Notes: generated from the sequence alone by a model not told the origin. A stretch of 64,000 bases of DNA from Aquibium sp. A9E412 (GCF_030398335.1 NZ_JAOAOP010000010.1:1-64000); one strand, 5' to 3'; shown: positions 46,501 through 54,777, numbered from the stretch's first letter. A program made the numbers and translations.

Positions 46501-47017
46501 CCGCGTGCTCAGGCTGGAGATCCAGATCGCCTCGCTGCGCGGCCGCGGCACGCGCTTCTCCGTGGTGCTGCCGGTCAGCGCCGCCGGCCAGGCCGACCAG
46601 GCCGGCGAGGCGCGCGCGGCGGCCGGGCGCAGCGTGCTGCTCGACGGGCTGACGGTGCTGTGCATCGACAACGACCGGCGCATCCTGGAGGGCATGCGGC
46701 TCCTGCTGCAGGACTGGGGCTGCACCGTCGTCGCCATGGCCGGGCTGCGCGGCGGCGCCAGGCCGCCCGAGACGCCGCCCGACGTGATCCTCGCCGACTA
46801 CCATCTCGACGGCGAGAACGGCATCGCCGTGGTGGCGGCGCTGCGCGCGCGCTACGGCCGCGAGGTGCCGGCGGTGCTGATCACCGCCGACCGGTCCAAC
46901 GAGGTGCGCGCGCGCGCCGAGGCGCTCGACATGCCGGTGCTCAACAAGCCGGTGCGGCCGGCCGCGCTGCGCGCCATGCTGTCGCGCTACCGCAAGATGC
47001 TGGCGGCGGCGGAGTAA
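43529..47017 (+). CDS. SSF-domain hybrid histidine kinase / response regulator
   Basis: About 1162 residues. The N-terminal half (about 1-480) is a sodium:solute symporter-like domain with about 13 membrane segments (SLAIYCTSWTFFGSVGLASERG). A PAS domain follows (DQMEQGITVFDKDFRLICWNRQYRALF), then HisKA with the phospho-His in FLAAAGHDILQPLNAARL, HATPase_c (NLVSNAIKYT, DTGIGIAEDKL) and a C-terminal receiver (VILADYHLDG, KPVRP). I start at GTG 43529 with GGAGGG upstream; the frame runs upstream to 43409. It resembles CbrA/NahK-type sensors; the ligand is unknown. Confidence 0.9.
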   Translation: MQGWSIAILAIAYVTMLFAIASIGDRRAARGHAARTRPLIYALSLAIYCTSWTFFGSVGLASERGFEFLAIYIGPVLVFVFARPMLRRIVRLAKSEKITSIADFLAARYGKSFAVASIATLIATFGTIPYIALQLKAISDSVSLMVEHYSGAASTTGLAIGDISLVVAMLLALFAVLFGTRHADATEHQDGLVLAVAVESIVKLAAFLATGIAVSFFLFGSPLDLVRTVAASEAVQQAFNHSTSLATWVVLTTLSAFAIIMLPRQFYVTIVENRGEDELKTASTLFPLYLVLINLFVVPIAFAGLAFVGPRTNADLYVLSVPLFQGHDLLAILAFVGGLSAATAMVIVASVALSIMISNDLVIPLFVRRLLRPDSREKEDWSNVILNIRRAAIFLILFAAFLYYRETTNNTRLAAIGLISFAAIAQFAPAFFGGLVWRGANGRGAVLGMCAGFVLWGYTLLFPSLAPADTGIIADGPFGLAALRPQALFGTVAEPFNHGVLWSLALNTLFFVFGSLSRAARPLERIQAAIFVPRDAGPIPNLRRFRTAVTVDDLKEAISRYLGAERTERSFVTFEKTHGRPLDGKEQAGMAVIRYSEQLLASAVGSSSARLILSLLFQRNDSSSRDAMRLLDDASEALQHNRDLLQTALDQMEQGITVFDKDFRLICWNRQYRALFDLPDEMGQVGVSLDHIVEHLIARGDLPREADVTTLDRLTSFGSPWQIELHTSGRIIELRSNPMPDGGIVATYTDITQRVAADMALKRVNETLEQRVAWRTAELTRVNEELAQAQMLAEEANLGKTRFLAAAGHDILQPLNAARLYCSSLMEKTDQGPVRDGVANIESALDSVETILGAVLDISRLDTGALKPSASVFRLDALMRQIGTDFQPLAAEKGLTLTIVPSSLTVRTDRNLFRRLVQNLVSNAIKYTRSGRILIGARRRGRLVELQVFDTGIGIAEDKLSTVFREFTRLDEGAREAEGLGLGLSIVDRIARVLRLEIQIASLRGRGTRFSVVLPVSAAGQADQAGEARAAAGRSVLLDGLTVLCIDNDRRILEGMRLLLQDWGCTVVAMAGLRGGARPPETPPDVILADYHLDGENGIAVVAALRARYGREVPAVLITADRSNEVRARAEALDMPVLNKPVRPAALRAMLSRYRKMLAAAE

Positions 47018-47130
47018 CGGAGCCCGCGCCGGCGGTCTGGCGGCAAAGCGGCAACCGGTTCGCCGGGCGCAACCGCGCCGGAACGCGGCGCCGGAGCCGG
47101 TCTGCGGTCTTGCGGGACGTGCGGCCGGCG

Positions 47131-48126
47131 CTACGCCGTCTGCGGCGCGAAGAAGGCGAAGCGGCCGCGGCCGGAGCCCTTGGCGGCGTAGAGGGCGGCG
47201 TCGGCGCGGGCGAGCAGCGTGTCGCAATCGAGCCCGTCGCGCGGCGCCAGCGCGATGCCGATCGACACGCCGACGCGCACCTGGCGGCCGGCGAGACGGA
47301 ACGGCGCGGCAAGCCGCTCCAGGATGCGGCCGGCCAGCACGCCGGCGTCCTGCCCGGCGCGGATGCCGGTCTGCACGATGGCGAACTCGTCGCCGCCGAT
47401 GCGCGCCAGCGTGTCGCTTTCGCGCACCGCGGCGCGCATGCGCCGGGCCAGGCCGACGAGCAGCTCGTCGCCGGCCTTGTGGCCGAGGCCGTCATTGACC
47501 GGCTTGAAGTCGTCGATGTCGAGATAGTGCACCGCCATCGCCGCGCCGCGCCGGGCGAGCGCGACGGCGCTCTTCAGCCGGTCGGCGAACAGCAGCCGGT
47601 TGGGCAGGTCGGTCAGCGGATCGTGATGCGCCATGTGCGCGATCAGCGCCTGGTTGCGGCGCTGCTCGGTGACGTCGAGATAGGTGGTCACGAAGCCGCC
47701 GCCGGCCAGCGGCACGCCGCGCACCTCGACCACCGTGCCGTTCGGCCGCGTGCGTTCGTAGGCGTGCGGCCTGCGCTGGCGCGCCAGCGCCAGGCGGCGG
47801 CGCACATGCGCCTCGACGTCGCCCGGGCCGTATTCGCCGCGCTGCGCGTTGAAGCGGAACAGCGCCTCGAGCGTCGGATAGCCGTCGGCGAACAGCGCGT
47901 CGGGGTAGTCGAGCAGCGCCTTCTGCTGCGCGTTGCACAGCACCATGCGCAGGTCCTTGTCGTAGAGCGAGATGCCGCCGGGAAAGTTCTCGATCACCGC
48001 CTCGAGCAGTCGGACGCGCTCGCGCAGGTCGTCGACATACCGCCCCATGCGCGCCAGCGCCCCGGCGAGCGCCGCCAGCCCGCCGTCGCCCGCCGACGGC
48101 GTCGTGTCCAGGTTCTGCATCGCCAC
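47131..48126 (-). CDS. PAS-GGDEF diguanylate cyclase
   Basis: A 331-residue cytoplasmic protein. A short coiled N-terminus is followed by a PAS_7-type domain (about 40-150: FPGGISLYDKDLRMVLCNAQQKALL). Then comes a GGDEF domain (about 165-325) with HDPLTDLPNRLLFADRL and the intact active site RIGGDEFAIV, so it should make cyclic di-GMP. The start is GTG 48126 or ATG 48120. Its PAS resembles that of the adjacent hybrid kinase, with which it is convergent. Confidence 0.92.
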   Translation of the reverse strand: MAMQNLDTTPSAGDGGLAALAGALARMGRYVDDLRERVRLLEAVIENFPGGISLYDKDLRMVLCNAQQKALLDYPDALFADGYPTLEALFRFNAQRGEYGPGDVEAHVRRRLALARQRRPHAYERTRPNGTVVEVRGVPLAGGGFVTTYLDVTEQRRNQALIAHMAHHDPLTDLPNRLLFADRLKSAVALARRGAAMAVHYLDIDDFKPVNDGLGHKAGDELLVGLARRMRAAVRESDTLARIGGDEFAIVQTGIRAGQDAGVLAGRILERLAAPFRLAGRQVRVGVSIGIALAPRDGLDCDTLLARADAALYAAKGSGRGRFAFFAPQTA

Positions 48127-48433
48127 ATCCCCAAGCGGCGCCGCTGCGCGGCGCCATGCGTGCGTGACGCAACGTTAGTCCGGCCTTTCTTGCCATCGCC
48201 TTAACGCTACGTAAGGCCGCCGCCCGGCATGCCGGCGGCCGCGCGCGCCGGCGCAGACGCAAATGCCCGACGGGCGCCCGAGCGCCGCGCGCCAAGCCGG
48301 CTCGCCGCCCTTCCGCACCACGATGCGGCCCGGGGAGACAGGACCCGTGCGCCGCGTCGACCAGACCCCGCCGCGCCCCGGCGCCGTCCCGCCTTTCGCA
48401 GGCGCGGCGGCCGGCTGCGAGGCAGCGCCCGGC

Positions 48434-48720
48434 GCGTATCCGGAGCGCCGACCGGCTTAAGAGCGCCGACCGGCTCCCGCTTCACCCGGCGACGCTGGCG
48501 CACCCTGCCACACCCGGCGACGTGGCGGTCGGCTGAGGCATCCTCTGACGCATATCCGCAGCGCCGACCGGCTCCCGCTTGACCCGGCAACGCTGGCGCG
48601 CCCTGCCACATTCGGCGACGCGGCGGTCGGCTCCGAGGCATCCTCTGACGCGTATCCGCAGCGCCGACCGGTTCCCGCTTGACCCGGCGACGCTGACGCA
48701 CCCGGCGACGCGGCGTCCGT
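48434..48720. repeat. About 98-100 bp tandem repeats, about 2.6 copies plus a stub
   Basis: Units begin GCGCCGACCGG(C/T)TCCCGCTT at 48463, 48561 and 48661 (spacing 98 and 100 bp) and end with GAGGCATCCTCTGACGC(A/G)TATCCGCA. The third copy is truncated, and a stub with GCGTATCCGGAGCGCCGACCGG precedes the first. No gene is visible in 48127-48843. All reading frames through the repeats give Arg/Pro-rich low-complexity peptides. Confidence 0.85.
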
Positions 48721-48843
48721 TTGCAGCCGATGCCGTTCCCGCCGCGCGCCGCGACCGGGCCGCCCGGCGCGGCGGAATTGTCCGTTGATGCCACCCCCGC
48801 CTTCGGTTATGTAGGCGCGGTCGGCCGCCGCAGCGCGGCCCGG

Positions 48844-48885
<42 letters not shown>

Positions 48886-48957
48886 TGATGTCAAGGGGGT
48901 TGGCGACAAAGAGGAGACGAAAAAAGGTTGTAAGAACAAGGATTTGCGAGGTCGTCA

Positions 48958-49098
<141 letters not shown>

Positions 49099-49111
49099 TT
49101 AAAACAGAACT

Positions 49112-49294
49112 ATGAACGTCGAACGCCCGCGTTCAATGCTGAATGCTGCGACTAACATTCGCGGTTTATTCCGACTTCGCCATACGAACCTCTTCGTCCG
49201 CGACCCCGACGCGCTGTGCGAGCGCACGCTGATGATCTCGGCGGTAGCCGCCATCTTCGGCGTGTCGGTTCTGCGTGTGCTCATTGGGGGCTAA
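49112..49294 (+). CDS. Possible small protein next to tRNA-Arg
   Basis: A 60-residue frame with a C-terminal hydrophobic helix (TLMISAVAAIFGVSVLRVLIGG). It begins 15 bp after the tRNA. No SD and no recognisable family. An antisense frame of similar size (49099-49284) exists, so neither is secure. Nothing else is visible in 49098-49363. Confidence 0.25.
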   Translation: MNVERPRSMLNAATNIRGLFRLRHTNLFVRDPDALCERTLMISAVAAIFGVSVLRVLIGG

Positions 49295-49363
49295 TCGACG
49301 TCGTGTTCTGTCAACTTCCTGGGAGCCAAAGCGGTTGTTTCCCAAGCTCCGGCTGGTGCGTGC

Positions 49364-50158
49364 TCAGTAGAATTCATCAAGTAGCCGGTAGAAGGCCGCT
49401 CGGTCGGAATCAAAATCGCTGATGCCATAGTGACCGAGGAACGGCTTGACCCATTCGCGACCGAGCTCCTCGGCGATGTCCCGTGTGGTCAATGCTAAAT
49501 CCTGACAGCGGTCTGCTAACCCCAGGCGGCCGCAATCGATGACGCCGGAGAAGCGGCCGCTCTCTACCATAACATTTGGCAGACAAGCGTCGCCGTGCGT
49601 GACTACCAAGTTCTCACGAAGCGGCTTGCGGGCTTGCAGCCGTGCAAACAGCTCAGTCGGCCCAAGACCCTGATGCTCATCATCGAGATCATCCTGATCT
49701 ACCAGGCCGGCCTCCATTCGCGCCCGTGCCAGCTCGATGCGGTGCTCTGCTCTATGATCAAACGGGCAGGTCGTCGGGTCGAGTTGATGAAGCTGGCGCA
49801 AGACGGCGGCCATCATCGCCACTTTCTCCTCCGCACCCATCGAGGCCGAAAGCAGGTTTTCGCCGGGCACCGCGCTCAGCAGCAGCCAATCCCGCTCCTG
49901 TTGGTGGACCTCAGCAAGCACCTGTGCGCAGGGCAGGCCGGTCGTTGACAGCCAGCGCAGCCGCGCTGCCTCTTCTTGTAGTTCGCTCAACAAGCCGGCT
50001 GGCTCGGTTTTCACGAACAGAACCCGTCTGCCTGGTGCCTCAACGCGGAATACCGCCGCTTCCGAGCCGCCGACTGTTTGCTGGGTCCAGGTGTAGCTGG
50101 CCAGCTTTTCCTTCCAGGCCATTGGGGCTTGGGTCAAAACACGTTCTTCTTCCAACAT
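49364..50158 (-). CDS. Aminoglycoside 3'-phosphotransferase, APH(3')-II-like
   Basis: The ATG at 50158 gives 264 residues, exactly the size of APH(3')-II. The kinase features are intact: ATP-binding FVKTEP, the catalytic loop [14 protein letters not shown] with Asp190 in the same position as in APH(3')-IIa, and the metal-binding [13 protein letters not shown]. The C-terminus [10 protein letters not shown] also matches. It phosphorylates kanamycin-type drugs in this family; the substrate range here is untested. The frame is open to 50314, giving an unrelated 52-residue N-terminal extension that I judge not translated. Confidence 0.88.
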   Translation of the reverse strand: MLEEERVLTQAPMAWKEKLASYTWTQQTVGGSEAAVFRVEAPGRRVLFVKTEPAGLLSELQEEAARLRWLSTTGLPCAQVLAEVHQQERDWLLLSAVPGENLLSASMGAEEKVAMMAAVLRQLHQLDPTTCPFDHRAEHRIELARARMEAGLVDQDDLDDEHQGLGPTELFARLQARKPLRENLVVTHGDACLPNVMVESGRFSGVIDCGRLGLADRCQDLALTTRDIAEELGREWVKPFLGHYGISDFDSDRAAFYRLLDEFY

Positions 50159-50321
50159 ACTTCCAAGTAGAAACAGGATCTGGCTCTCGGTGCAACTACT
50201 GTGACACTGCTCGTCCAAGCCTTCCGGCAAAGAGGTGAGCGCGGCCTGAGCAAGAATCCATATTGATGTTTCCGTTACTGCATCGTTCCGCGGCAACTCT
50301 TTGGCAACCTCCATTCCTCAT

Positions 50322-50534
50322 TTAGGGGACGAAGCAGCCCATGGCGGTCGGGATCGAGTGCAGTTCGTTCAGGAAGGCCGCTAAATCCGTTGCCAGGATC
50401 CGCTGCTTTTCGTAGTTCAACCCCGAAATGTCCTGCAACGGCTCTCCTGCGAGTTTGGCATCAACTGAGACGAGGTGTTCGCCAGCCTTCCGCAATTCCA
50501 TTCCCGGAACGGGCGCGGATAGAGATGGGCGCAC
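50322..50534 (-). pseudogene. Fragment of an aminoglycoside phosphotransferase-type kinase
   Basis: A 70-codon stretch contains GEHLVSVDAKLAGEPLQDISG and AFLNELHSIPT. This is the hinge and first part of the C-lobe of phosphotransferase-family kinases (GxPL followed by the FL-x-x-LH motif). The N-lobe and the catalytic HGD part are missing, so it is a broken gene. It is upstream of and on the same strand as the intact aph gene, as if two resistance genes were joined by a deletion. Confidence 0.55.
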
Positions 50535-50541
50535 AGCTCGC

Positions 50542-50829
50542 CTATTCCTGTTTTGACGCTGCCATATTTGTTGCAGAGATCAGTGCGCAGGCTGAAACGA
50601 CAACCAGCATCCCAAACGCAACTTGGTATGCCGACCCTGGGGTCGAGATGTCGACCTGCTCAATGACAGCCACCACCGCAATCGCGCCGACTGCACCTCT
50701 AATGCGTTGGGCAACATTGATCAACGTCGCTGCGTCGCCGGTTTCGGTTTTGTCGACGACGCGCTGTTGTCGCGTGTCGGTGACGTCAGGCGCCGCGCGG
50801 GCTTCACCGGCGCGGCATGGTTGATTCAT
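50542..50829 (-). pseudogene. C-terminal remnant of an MFS (DHA2/EmrB-type) transporter
   Basis: A 95-codon frame. Residues from about 35 on (INVAQRIRGAVGAIAVVAVIEQ, then a final membrane helix GMLVVVSACALISATN) match the last two helices of EmrB/QacA-like drug exporters. The first 30 residues do not fit, and the rest of the pump is missing. It is probably nonfunctional. It lies between a serine hydrolase and the phosphotransferase fragment. Confidence 0.5.
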
Positions 50830-50926
50830 AAAGGCGCGGCGCTATCAAATGCCGCGTCGTCGTCCGAGAGCGCAAACTCAAGCGGAACAGCTTGAATAAC
50901 CGTTCGAGAGAACGCTCTGTCGCCGA

Positions 50927-52201
50927 TCATTTCGCCGGTAGACGAGATGAGATGGACTGGATCACACCAATTGCGCCTTGCGGATCCCGGTTGGCAAGCA
51001 CGGCGACCACGTAGCCGGAGTCCGGAAAAATCAGCAGCTGTCCATAGATGCCCGGGGCGCCACCATTGTGGCCGACCACCCTCACACCATCCCCCGAAAG
51101 CTCGTCGCTAAAGCCGTAGGCATATCTGGAAGAACCCATCGAAGCGACCTTGCCGGCGATTAAAAGCTCTGTGTGCTCTTCATCCAGCAGCTTATTTTCT
51201 CTGAGCGCTGTGGCGAAGCGGATGAGATCGCCGACAGTCGAGTACCCGCCACCTGCTGGTCCACCTCGATATGGCAAGGAATCGGTGTTCGGCCGCAACG
51301 GCGGCAGTTGCCCGCCAACAGGGTGCCCGCTCAGCCTCTCGCCGGGCGGAACGCGGGTGTAGCCGATCGCGGTTTTCGGCGGCAGTTCGCTTACCGGGTA
51401 ATTGTCCGTCGAGTTCATGCCCGCCGGCTGAAAGATGTGCTTGCGGACATAGTCGAAGTAGCTTTCCCCGCTTACTGTCTCGATGATGCGTCCGAGCAGG
51501 ATGAAGCCGTAGTTGCTGTATTCCCAACTGCTCCCCGGTTCGAAGCGGGGGGAGCGTTCGCCGAACAGGGCGATGAAGTCTTCCGGTTCCGTCAGGTCCT
51601 CGCGATTGGCGTTGAAGAGCTCGATTTCATCCGGCCCGAAGATGTTTCCAGCTCCCGCCGTATGAGTCAGCAACTGATGGATGGTTGCCGCGGCCATCGC
51701 CTCGTTCGGATAATCCGGGAGGTATGCTGAAAGCGGATCGTCGAGGCTAACCCGGCCGGCCTGCACCAATTGTAGAATGGCGGTCCCGGTGAACATCTTG
51801 CCCATCGAACCGATGCCGAAAGCCGTGTCGACATCATTGGGGATCTGCCTTTCGATGTCAGCGCAACCTTTGGCCTTCGCAAATATCGTCTCCCCGTCTC
51901 TGGAGACCATCACAGCGCCAGCGAACATGTCGGCCGCCGTCTGCCGATCCAGTTCCTCCGCAAGTGCGGCGATCGCTTCCGATTCCGTCACGCGTTCGGC
52001 GACGCGTCCCTGCCCTGCACCGCCAACGACCCGCTCGCCACGTTGCAGATTGTCAGGCGGGGCGCTCGACGGCTGATCGGGGCCGTTGCGCGGAAGGCCC
52101 GGCGGCGAGTCGCCACCAATCACCACGGGTTCGGCTGTAGCAGAGTAGGTAGTAAGGAGGCAGACCAGGGTGGCCAGTGCCAATCCATTTAACGCCTTCA
52201 T
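50927..52201 (-). CDS. Serine hydrolase, class C beta-lactamase / D-Ala-D-Ala carboxypeptidase fold
   Basis: A 424-residue exported protein. The N-terminus (MKALNGLALATLVCLLTTYSATA) is a signal peptide. The three active-site motifs are in order: SMGK at about 132-135 (SxxK), YSN at 228-230, and HNG at 378-380 in place of KTG. That pattern is typical of esterase/peptidase members rather than true AmpC. I chose the ATG at 52201 with AGGAAG upstream; GTG 52210 is alternative. The substrate is unknown; antibiotic hydrolysis should not be assumed. Confidence 0.85.
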   Translation of the reverse strand: MKALNGLALATLVCLLTTYSATAEPVVIGGDSPPGLPRNGPDQPSSAPPDNLQRGERVVGGAGQGRVAERVTESEAIAALAEELDRQTAADMFAGAVMVSRDGETIFAKAKGCADIERQIPNDVDTAFGIGSMGKMFTGTAILQLVQAGRVSLDDPLSAYLPDYPNEAMAAATIHQLLTHTAGAGNIFGPDEIELFNANREDLTEPEDFIALFGERSPRFEPGSSWEYSNYGFILLGRIIETVSGESYFDYVRKHIFQPAGMNSTDNYPVSELPPKTAIGYTRVPPGERLSGHPVGGQLPPLRPNTDSLPYRGGPAGGGYSTVGDLIRFATALRENKLLDEEHTELLIAGKVASMGSSRYAYGFSDELSGDGVRVVGHNGGAPGIYGQLLIFPDSGYVVAVLANRDPQGAIGVIQSISSRLPAK

Positions 52202-52283
52202 GGCTTCCACTTCCTCGGAAATGTGATGTGAGACTCGTGCTTGGGTGGACTAGCCAAGTCCATTGAGAGGGTCATGTCGTACT

Positions 52284-52766
52284 CTACTGATAAAGCTTCC
52301 GCAGGCTTGTCTGCAGGTAGTCCATGGCTGTCGACCACTTCGGGTCGGACCAGCGCTGCCCAATTTCCTCATCGGAAACGTTCTCAACCCGTTGCTGCAG
52401 CCACCAGACATTTCCGTAGGGATCGCGAACGCGACCCACCTTGTCCCCGAAGGCCAGGTGCGTCACTTGGGTAATTGGCTGCGCGCCGGCGGCGACCGCT
52501 CGTTTGAACAGCTCCTCAGCGTCCTCGACGAACAGGCGAAGGAATGCTGGGGTTGGCGGCCAATCACGCATGTCGAACATTAGAATGATCGTATTGCCGA
52601 TGCGCATTTCGGCATGGCCGATGCTCCCATCCGGGTTTTGGAAGCTGCCGAGATCCTCTGCATCAAAAGCTTCCGAGAGAAAACTCATCAGCCGGACCGT
52701 ATCTTTGCCGATGATCCAAGGTGCAACCGAGGCATAGCCGGGAGGAATAATTGGTATGTTCTGCAT
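52284..52766 (-). CDS. VOC-family (glyoxalase/PhnB-like) protein
   Basis: A 160-residue protein with vicinal-oxygen-chelate repeats. APWIIGKDTVRLMSFLSEAFDAE opens the fold; GHAEMRIGNTIILMFD and GRVRDPYGNVWWLQQRV contain the metal-ligand and terminal motifs. The start at 52766 (MQNIPIIPP) is the homologous one. Members include glyoxalases, dioxygenases and bleomycin-binding proteins. No specific function is supported. Confidence 0.8.
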   Translation of the reverse strand: MQNIPIIPPGYASVAPWIIGKDTVRLMSFLSEAFDAEDLGSFQNPDGSIGHAEMRIGNTIILMFDMRDWPPTPAFLRLFVEDAEELFKRAVAAGAQPITQVTHLAFGDKVGRVRDPYGNVWWLQQRVENVSDEEIGQRWSDPKWSTAMDYLQTSLRKLYQ

Positions 52767-52899
52767 GAGACAATCTCCATCGGGTTTGCGAACGGCACAA
52801 TGACATGGTCTGTTGCCAAATGGTGTCAGCAGAGCCAAAGGTGCTAACTTGTCACCACTGAACGTCGTCTATTCACTGCTCTGCCTAAGCGCAATCGAG

Positions 52900-53080
52900 A
52901 CGGGAAGCAGAGCCCGCACGGCATCGGTTCCAGGGTCGACTACTACAATCGGCGGCGTCCGCATTCGGCGGCAGGACGCCCGACGATGCCTGTGAAAGGA
53001 CTGAATTGACGGGGCAACTGGCGGCGGCGGAGAAACAACTCGATCTGTCTTAGCTTAGCCGCCAACTGCCTCATCAAGCG
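52900..53080 (+). pseudogene. Frameshifted remnant of an IS3-family transposase C-terminus
   Basis: Codons 52938-52967 read DYYNRRRPHS. The usual next residues GGRTPDDAC appear at 52967-52993 but in another frame. Together they are the classic end of the IS3-group DDE integrase core (YYNxxRPHxAxGGxTPxxAY). A short deletion has broken it. The rest of 52767-53270 shows no intact gene: a plus-strand frame near 53170-53235 encodes a short hydrophobic peptide of no recognised family. Confidence 0.6.
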
Positions 53081-53270
53081 GCACCAGCTCAGAGCCCCCG
53101 GCAGCCACCGCCATAAGCTGCGTCGCACCTGCCCAAGCCTTAGACTCCACGGTGTTTCAGTTTCCTGCCTCACTTCTACTTTGCGGTCGGCCTTTATGTG
53201 TCGGCGATCTTTGCGGCCCTGTTCGCAAGTTTTTAGGCTATCGGCGGACATTCACCGATCGGGCTGCGTT

Positions 53271-53651
53271 TTAAACCAGGTTGTGGCGCGTGATGGCAAT
53301 CGCTCCGAGCAAGGCCCCGAGCGAGAGAGCCACTGATGTAAAGACGTACAGACCTGCCAGGAACCAAAGCCCGCGCTCGATCAGCATCGTCGTCTCCATT
53401 GAAAAGGCGGAAAAGGTGGTAAAGCCTCCGAGAACACCGGTAGTGAGGAAAAGGCGGGCTTGTTGGGGCAAGCCGGTACGCGCTGCGAAGTACCCCACCA
53501 CAACACCCATCAGGCATGAGCCAACAACGTTTATGAACAGCGTGCTGAAGGGAAAAATTCCGGGGATGAACAGCCGCTGGGCGGTGACGTTGATGGCGTG
53601 GCGCGCCATGCCACCAAAGCCTGCACCGATGAAAATGATCAGATAATTCAT
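53271..53651 (-). CDS. crcB: Fluoride channel CrcB/Fluc
   Basis: A 126-residue membrane protein with four hydrophobic helices. The Fluc signatures are present: GGMARHAINV near the N-terminus, TLFINVVGSCLMGVVVG (pore Asn) and GGFTTFSAFSMET (Na-binding/phenylalanine box). It lets fluoride leave the cell as an antiparallel dimer. The ATG at 53651 (MNYLIIFIGAGFGG) is the family start. A fluoride riboswitch lies 60-130 bp upstream on the same strand, behind the fluoroacetate dehalogenase gene. Confidence 0.94.
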   Translation of the reverse strand: MNYLIIFIGAGFGGMARHAINVTAQRLFIPGIFPFSTLFINVVGSCLMGVVVGYFAARTGLPQQARLFLTTGVLGGFTTFSAFSMETTMLIERGLWFLAGLYVFTSVALSLGALLGAIAITRHNLV

Positions 53652-53710
53652 GGTTGCCTCGCTGTTGGGGCAACCAGACCGTCGATCGCTATGCCAGCAC
53701 CCATCCATCG

Positions 53711-53781
53711 ACAGGCGAATTGCCTGTTGTTGTAGGAGTTATCGGCCAAGGTGGCGGTTGTCGGGAAACTCCATCCCCATC
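53711..53781 (-). promoter_or_regulatory. Fluoride riboswitch (crcB motif)
   Basis: On the minus strand GATGGGGATGGAGTTTCCC (53763-53781 region) is followed by ACAACCGCC and GCCGATAACTCCTAC (53731-53745). These are the conserved pseudoknot and loop sequences of the crcB motif. A hairpin ACAGGC-AATTC-GCCTGT (53711-53727) follows as expression platform; there is no U-tract, so control of translation is likelier than termination. crcB starts 60 nt downstream. In the family, fluoride binding turns expression on. Confidence 0.9.
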
Positions 53782-53892
53782 GAAAAAGCTGTATCCGAAC
53801 GTTGGTTAGCCAGCTCGGCCAGGGCTGTCCTGCCCAGCTGCGGCAGTCCATCTTCCTGCGCCCAGGATGCCGCCGCGGGTGTCGCAGCCAGG

Positions 53893-54777
53893 TCAAACTG
53901 CCACCGTGGCGAGGAAATCCATCAGTACGTCAGCAGTCTCATCGGGATACTGATCCACGAAGAAATGCCCCCCGGGCAGCGAAGCTTCCGCAACATTTTC
54001 GCACCGCTTTCGCCATTCGCCTGGGATATCGAAGAGATGCGCCATCTGGCCGGCAGCACCAAAGAAGACCAAGGTGGGGCAGCCGATCTTGCGATTGATA
54101 TCGGCTTGATCCAGCGCCAAGTCGACTGTTGCGGCGGCTCGATAATCAGAACAGGACCCGTGGATCATATGGGGGTCCCGCCATGAGCGTCGGTATGCGG
54201 CAAGCATCTCATCATCGAAGTCGCCGATGCGCGTTGCGCCCCAGCCGACCAGGCAGGTTTCGTAGAAGAAATCAGGATTGGCGCCGATTACCCGCTCGGG
54301 AAACGGCTCGGGCTGCGAGAGGAAGTACCAGTGCCAGTATGCGCCTGCGACACGGTGATTTGTGTCCATGAACATCGCCAATGTTGGCACGATGTCAAGC
54401 ACCGCCAACGAAAGGATCTTGTCCGGATGGTCGAGTGCCATGCGATGCCCCGTTCTCCCGCCACGGTCGTGTCCGATCAAATGGAATCGCTCTATGCCGA
54501 GTTGCTCCATCAATCCGACCTGATCGTCTGCCATGGCGCGAAAACTGTAGTTGGAGTTGTCGGGAAGGCCGTGTGGCTTGGAGGATGCGCCGTAGCCGCG
54601 CAGGTCGGAACAAACCACGGTGAAATTGGCAGCGAGTTTTGGGGCCACTCTCGCCCACATCTCCTTTGATTGCGGAAATCCGTGCAACAGAAGAACTGGA
54701 GGGCCGTCGCCGCCAATCACGCAGGCAATGTCAACGCCGTCCACGCGCACGACTTCATTCCGAAATCCCTCAAACAT
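53893..54777 (-). CDS. Fluoroacetate dehalogenase (alpha/beta hydrolase)
   Basis: A 294-residue alpha/beta hydrolase aligning with Rhodopseudomonas RPA1163-type enzymes. Key positions are visible: nucleophile Asp104 in GHDRGGR with Arg105 and Arg108 (carboxylate binding), Asp128 in LAVLDIVPT, halide-pocket His149-Trp150 in [11 protein letters not shown], Tyr212 in SDYRA, and catalytic His271 in LPGGHFF. The constant offset of six residues from RPA1163 up to Trp150 supports the alignment. It should hydrolyse fluoroacetate to glycolate and fluoride. It is followed by a fluoride riboswitch and crcB. Chloroacetate or epoxide activity is an alternative. Confidence 0.88.
   Translation of the reverse strand: MFEGFRNEVVRVDGVDIACVIGGDGPPVLLLHGFPQSKEMWARVAPKLAANFTVVCSDLRGYGASSKPHGLPDNSNYSFRAMADDQVGLMEQLGIERFHLIGHDRGGRTGHRMALDHPDKILSLAVLDIVPTLAMFMDTNHRVAGAYWHWYFLSQPEPFPERVIGANPDFFYETCLVGWGATRIGDFDDEMLAAYRRSWRDPHMIHGSCSDYRAAATVDLALDQADINRKIGCPTLVFFGAAGQMAHLFDIPGEWRKRCENVAEASLPGGHFFVDQYPDETADVLMDFLATVAV

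Noticed and set aside
48434-48720. CRISPR array
   Set aside because: The unit is about 98-100 bp, continuous, with no short repeats separated by unique spacers and no cas genes.
49099-49284. 61-residue minus-strand frame next to tRNA-Arg
   Set aside because: No SD, no family, and it mirrors an equally weak plus-strand frame.
50927-52201. True AmpC-type beta-lactamase resistance gene
   Set aside because: The third motif is HNG rather than KTG, as in esterase/peptidase members, so resistance should not be assigned.
53233-53673. 146-residue minus-strand frame overlapping crcB
   Set aside because: It is a shifted frame of crcB with no family features, whereas the crcB frame has full Fluc motifs.
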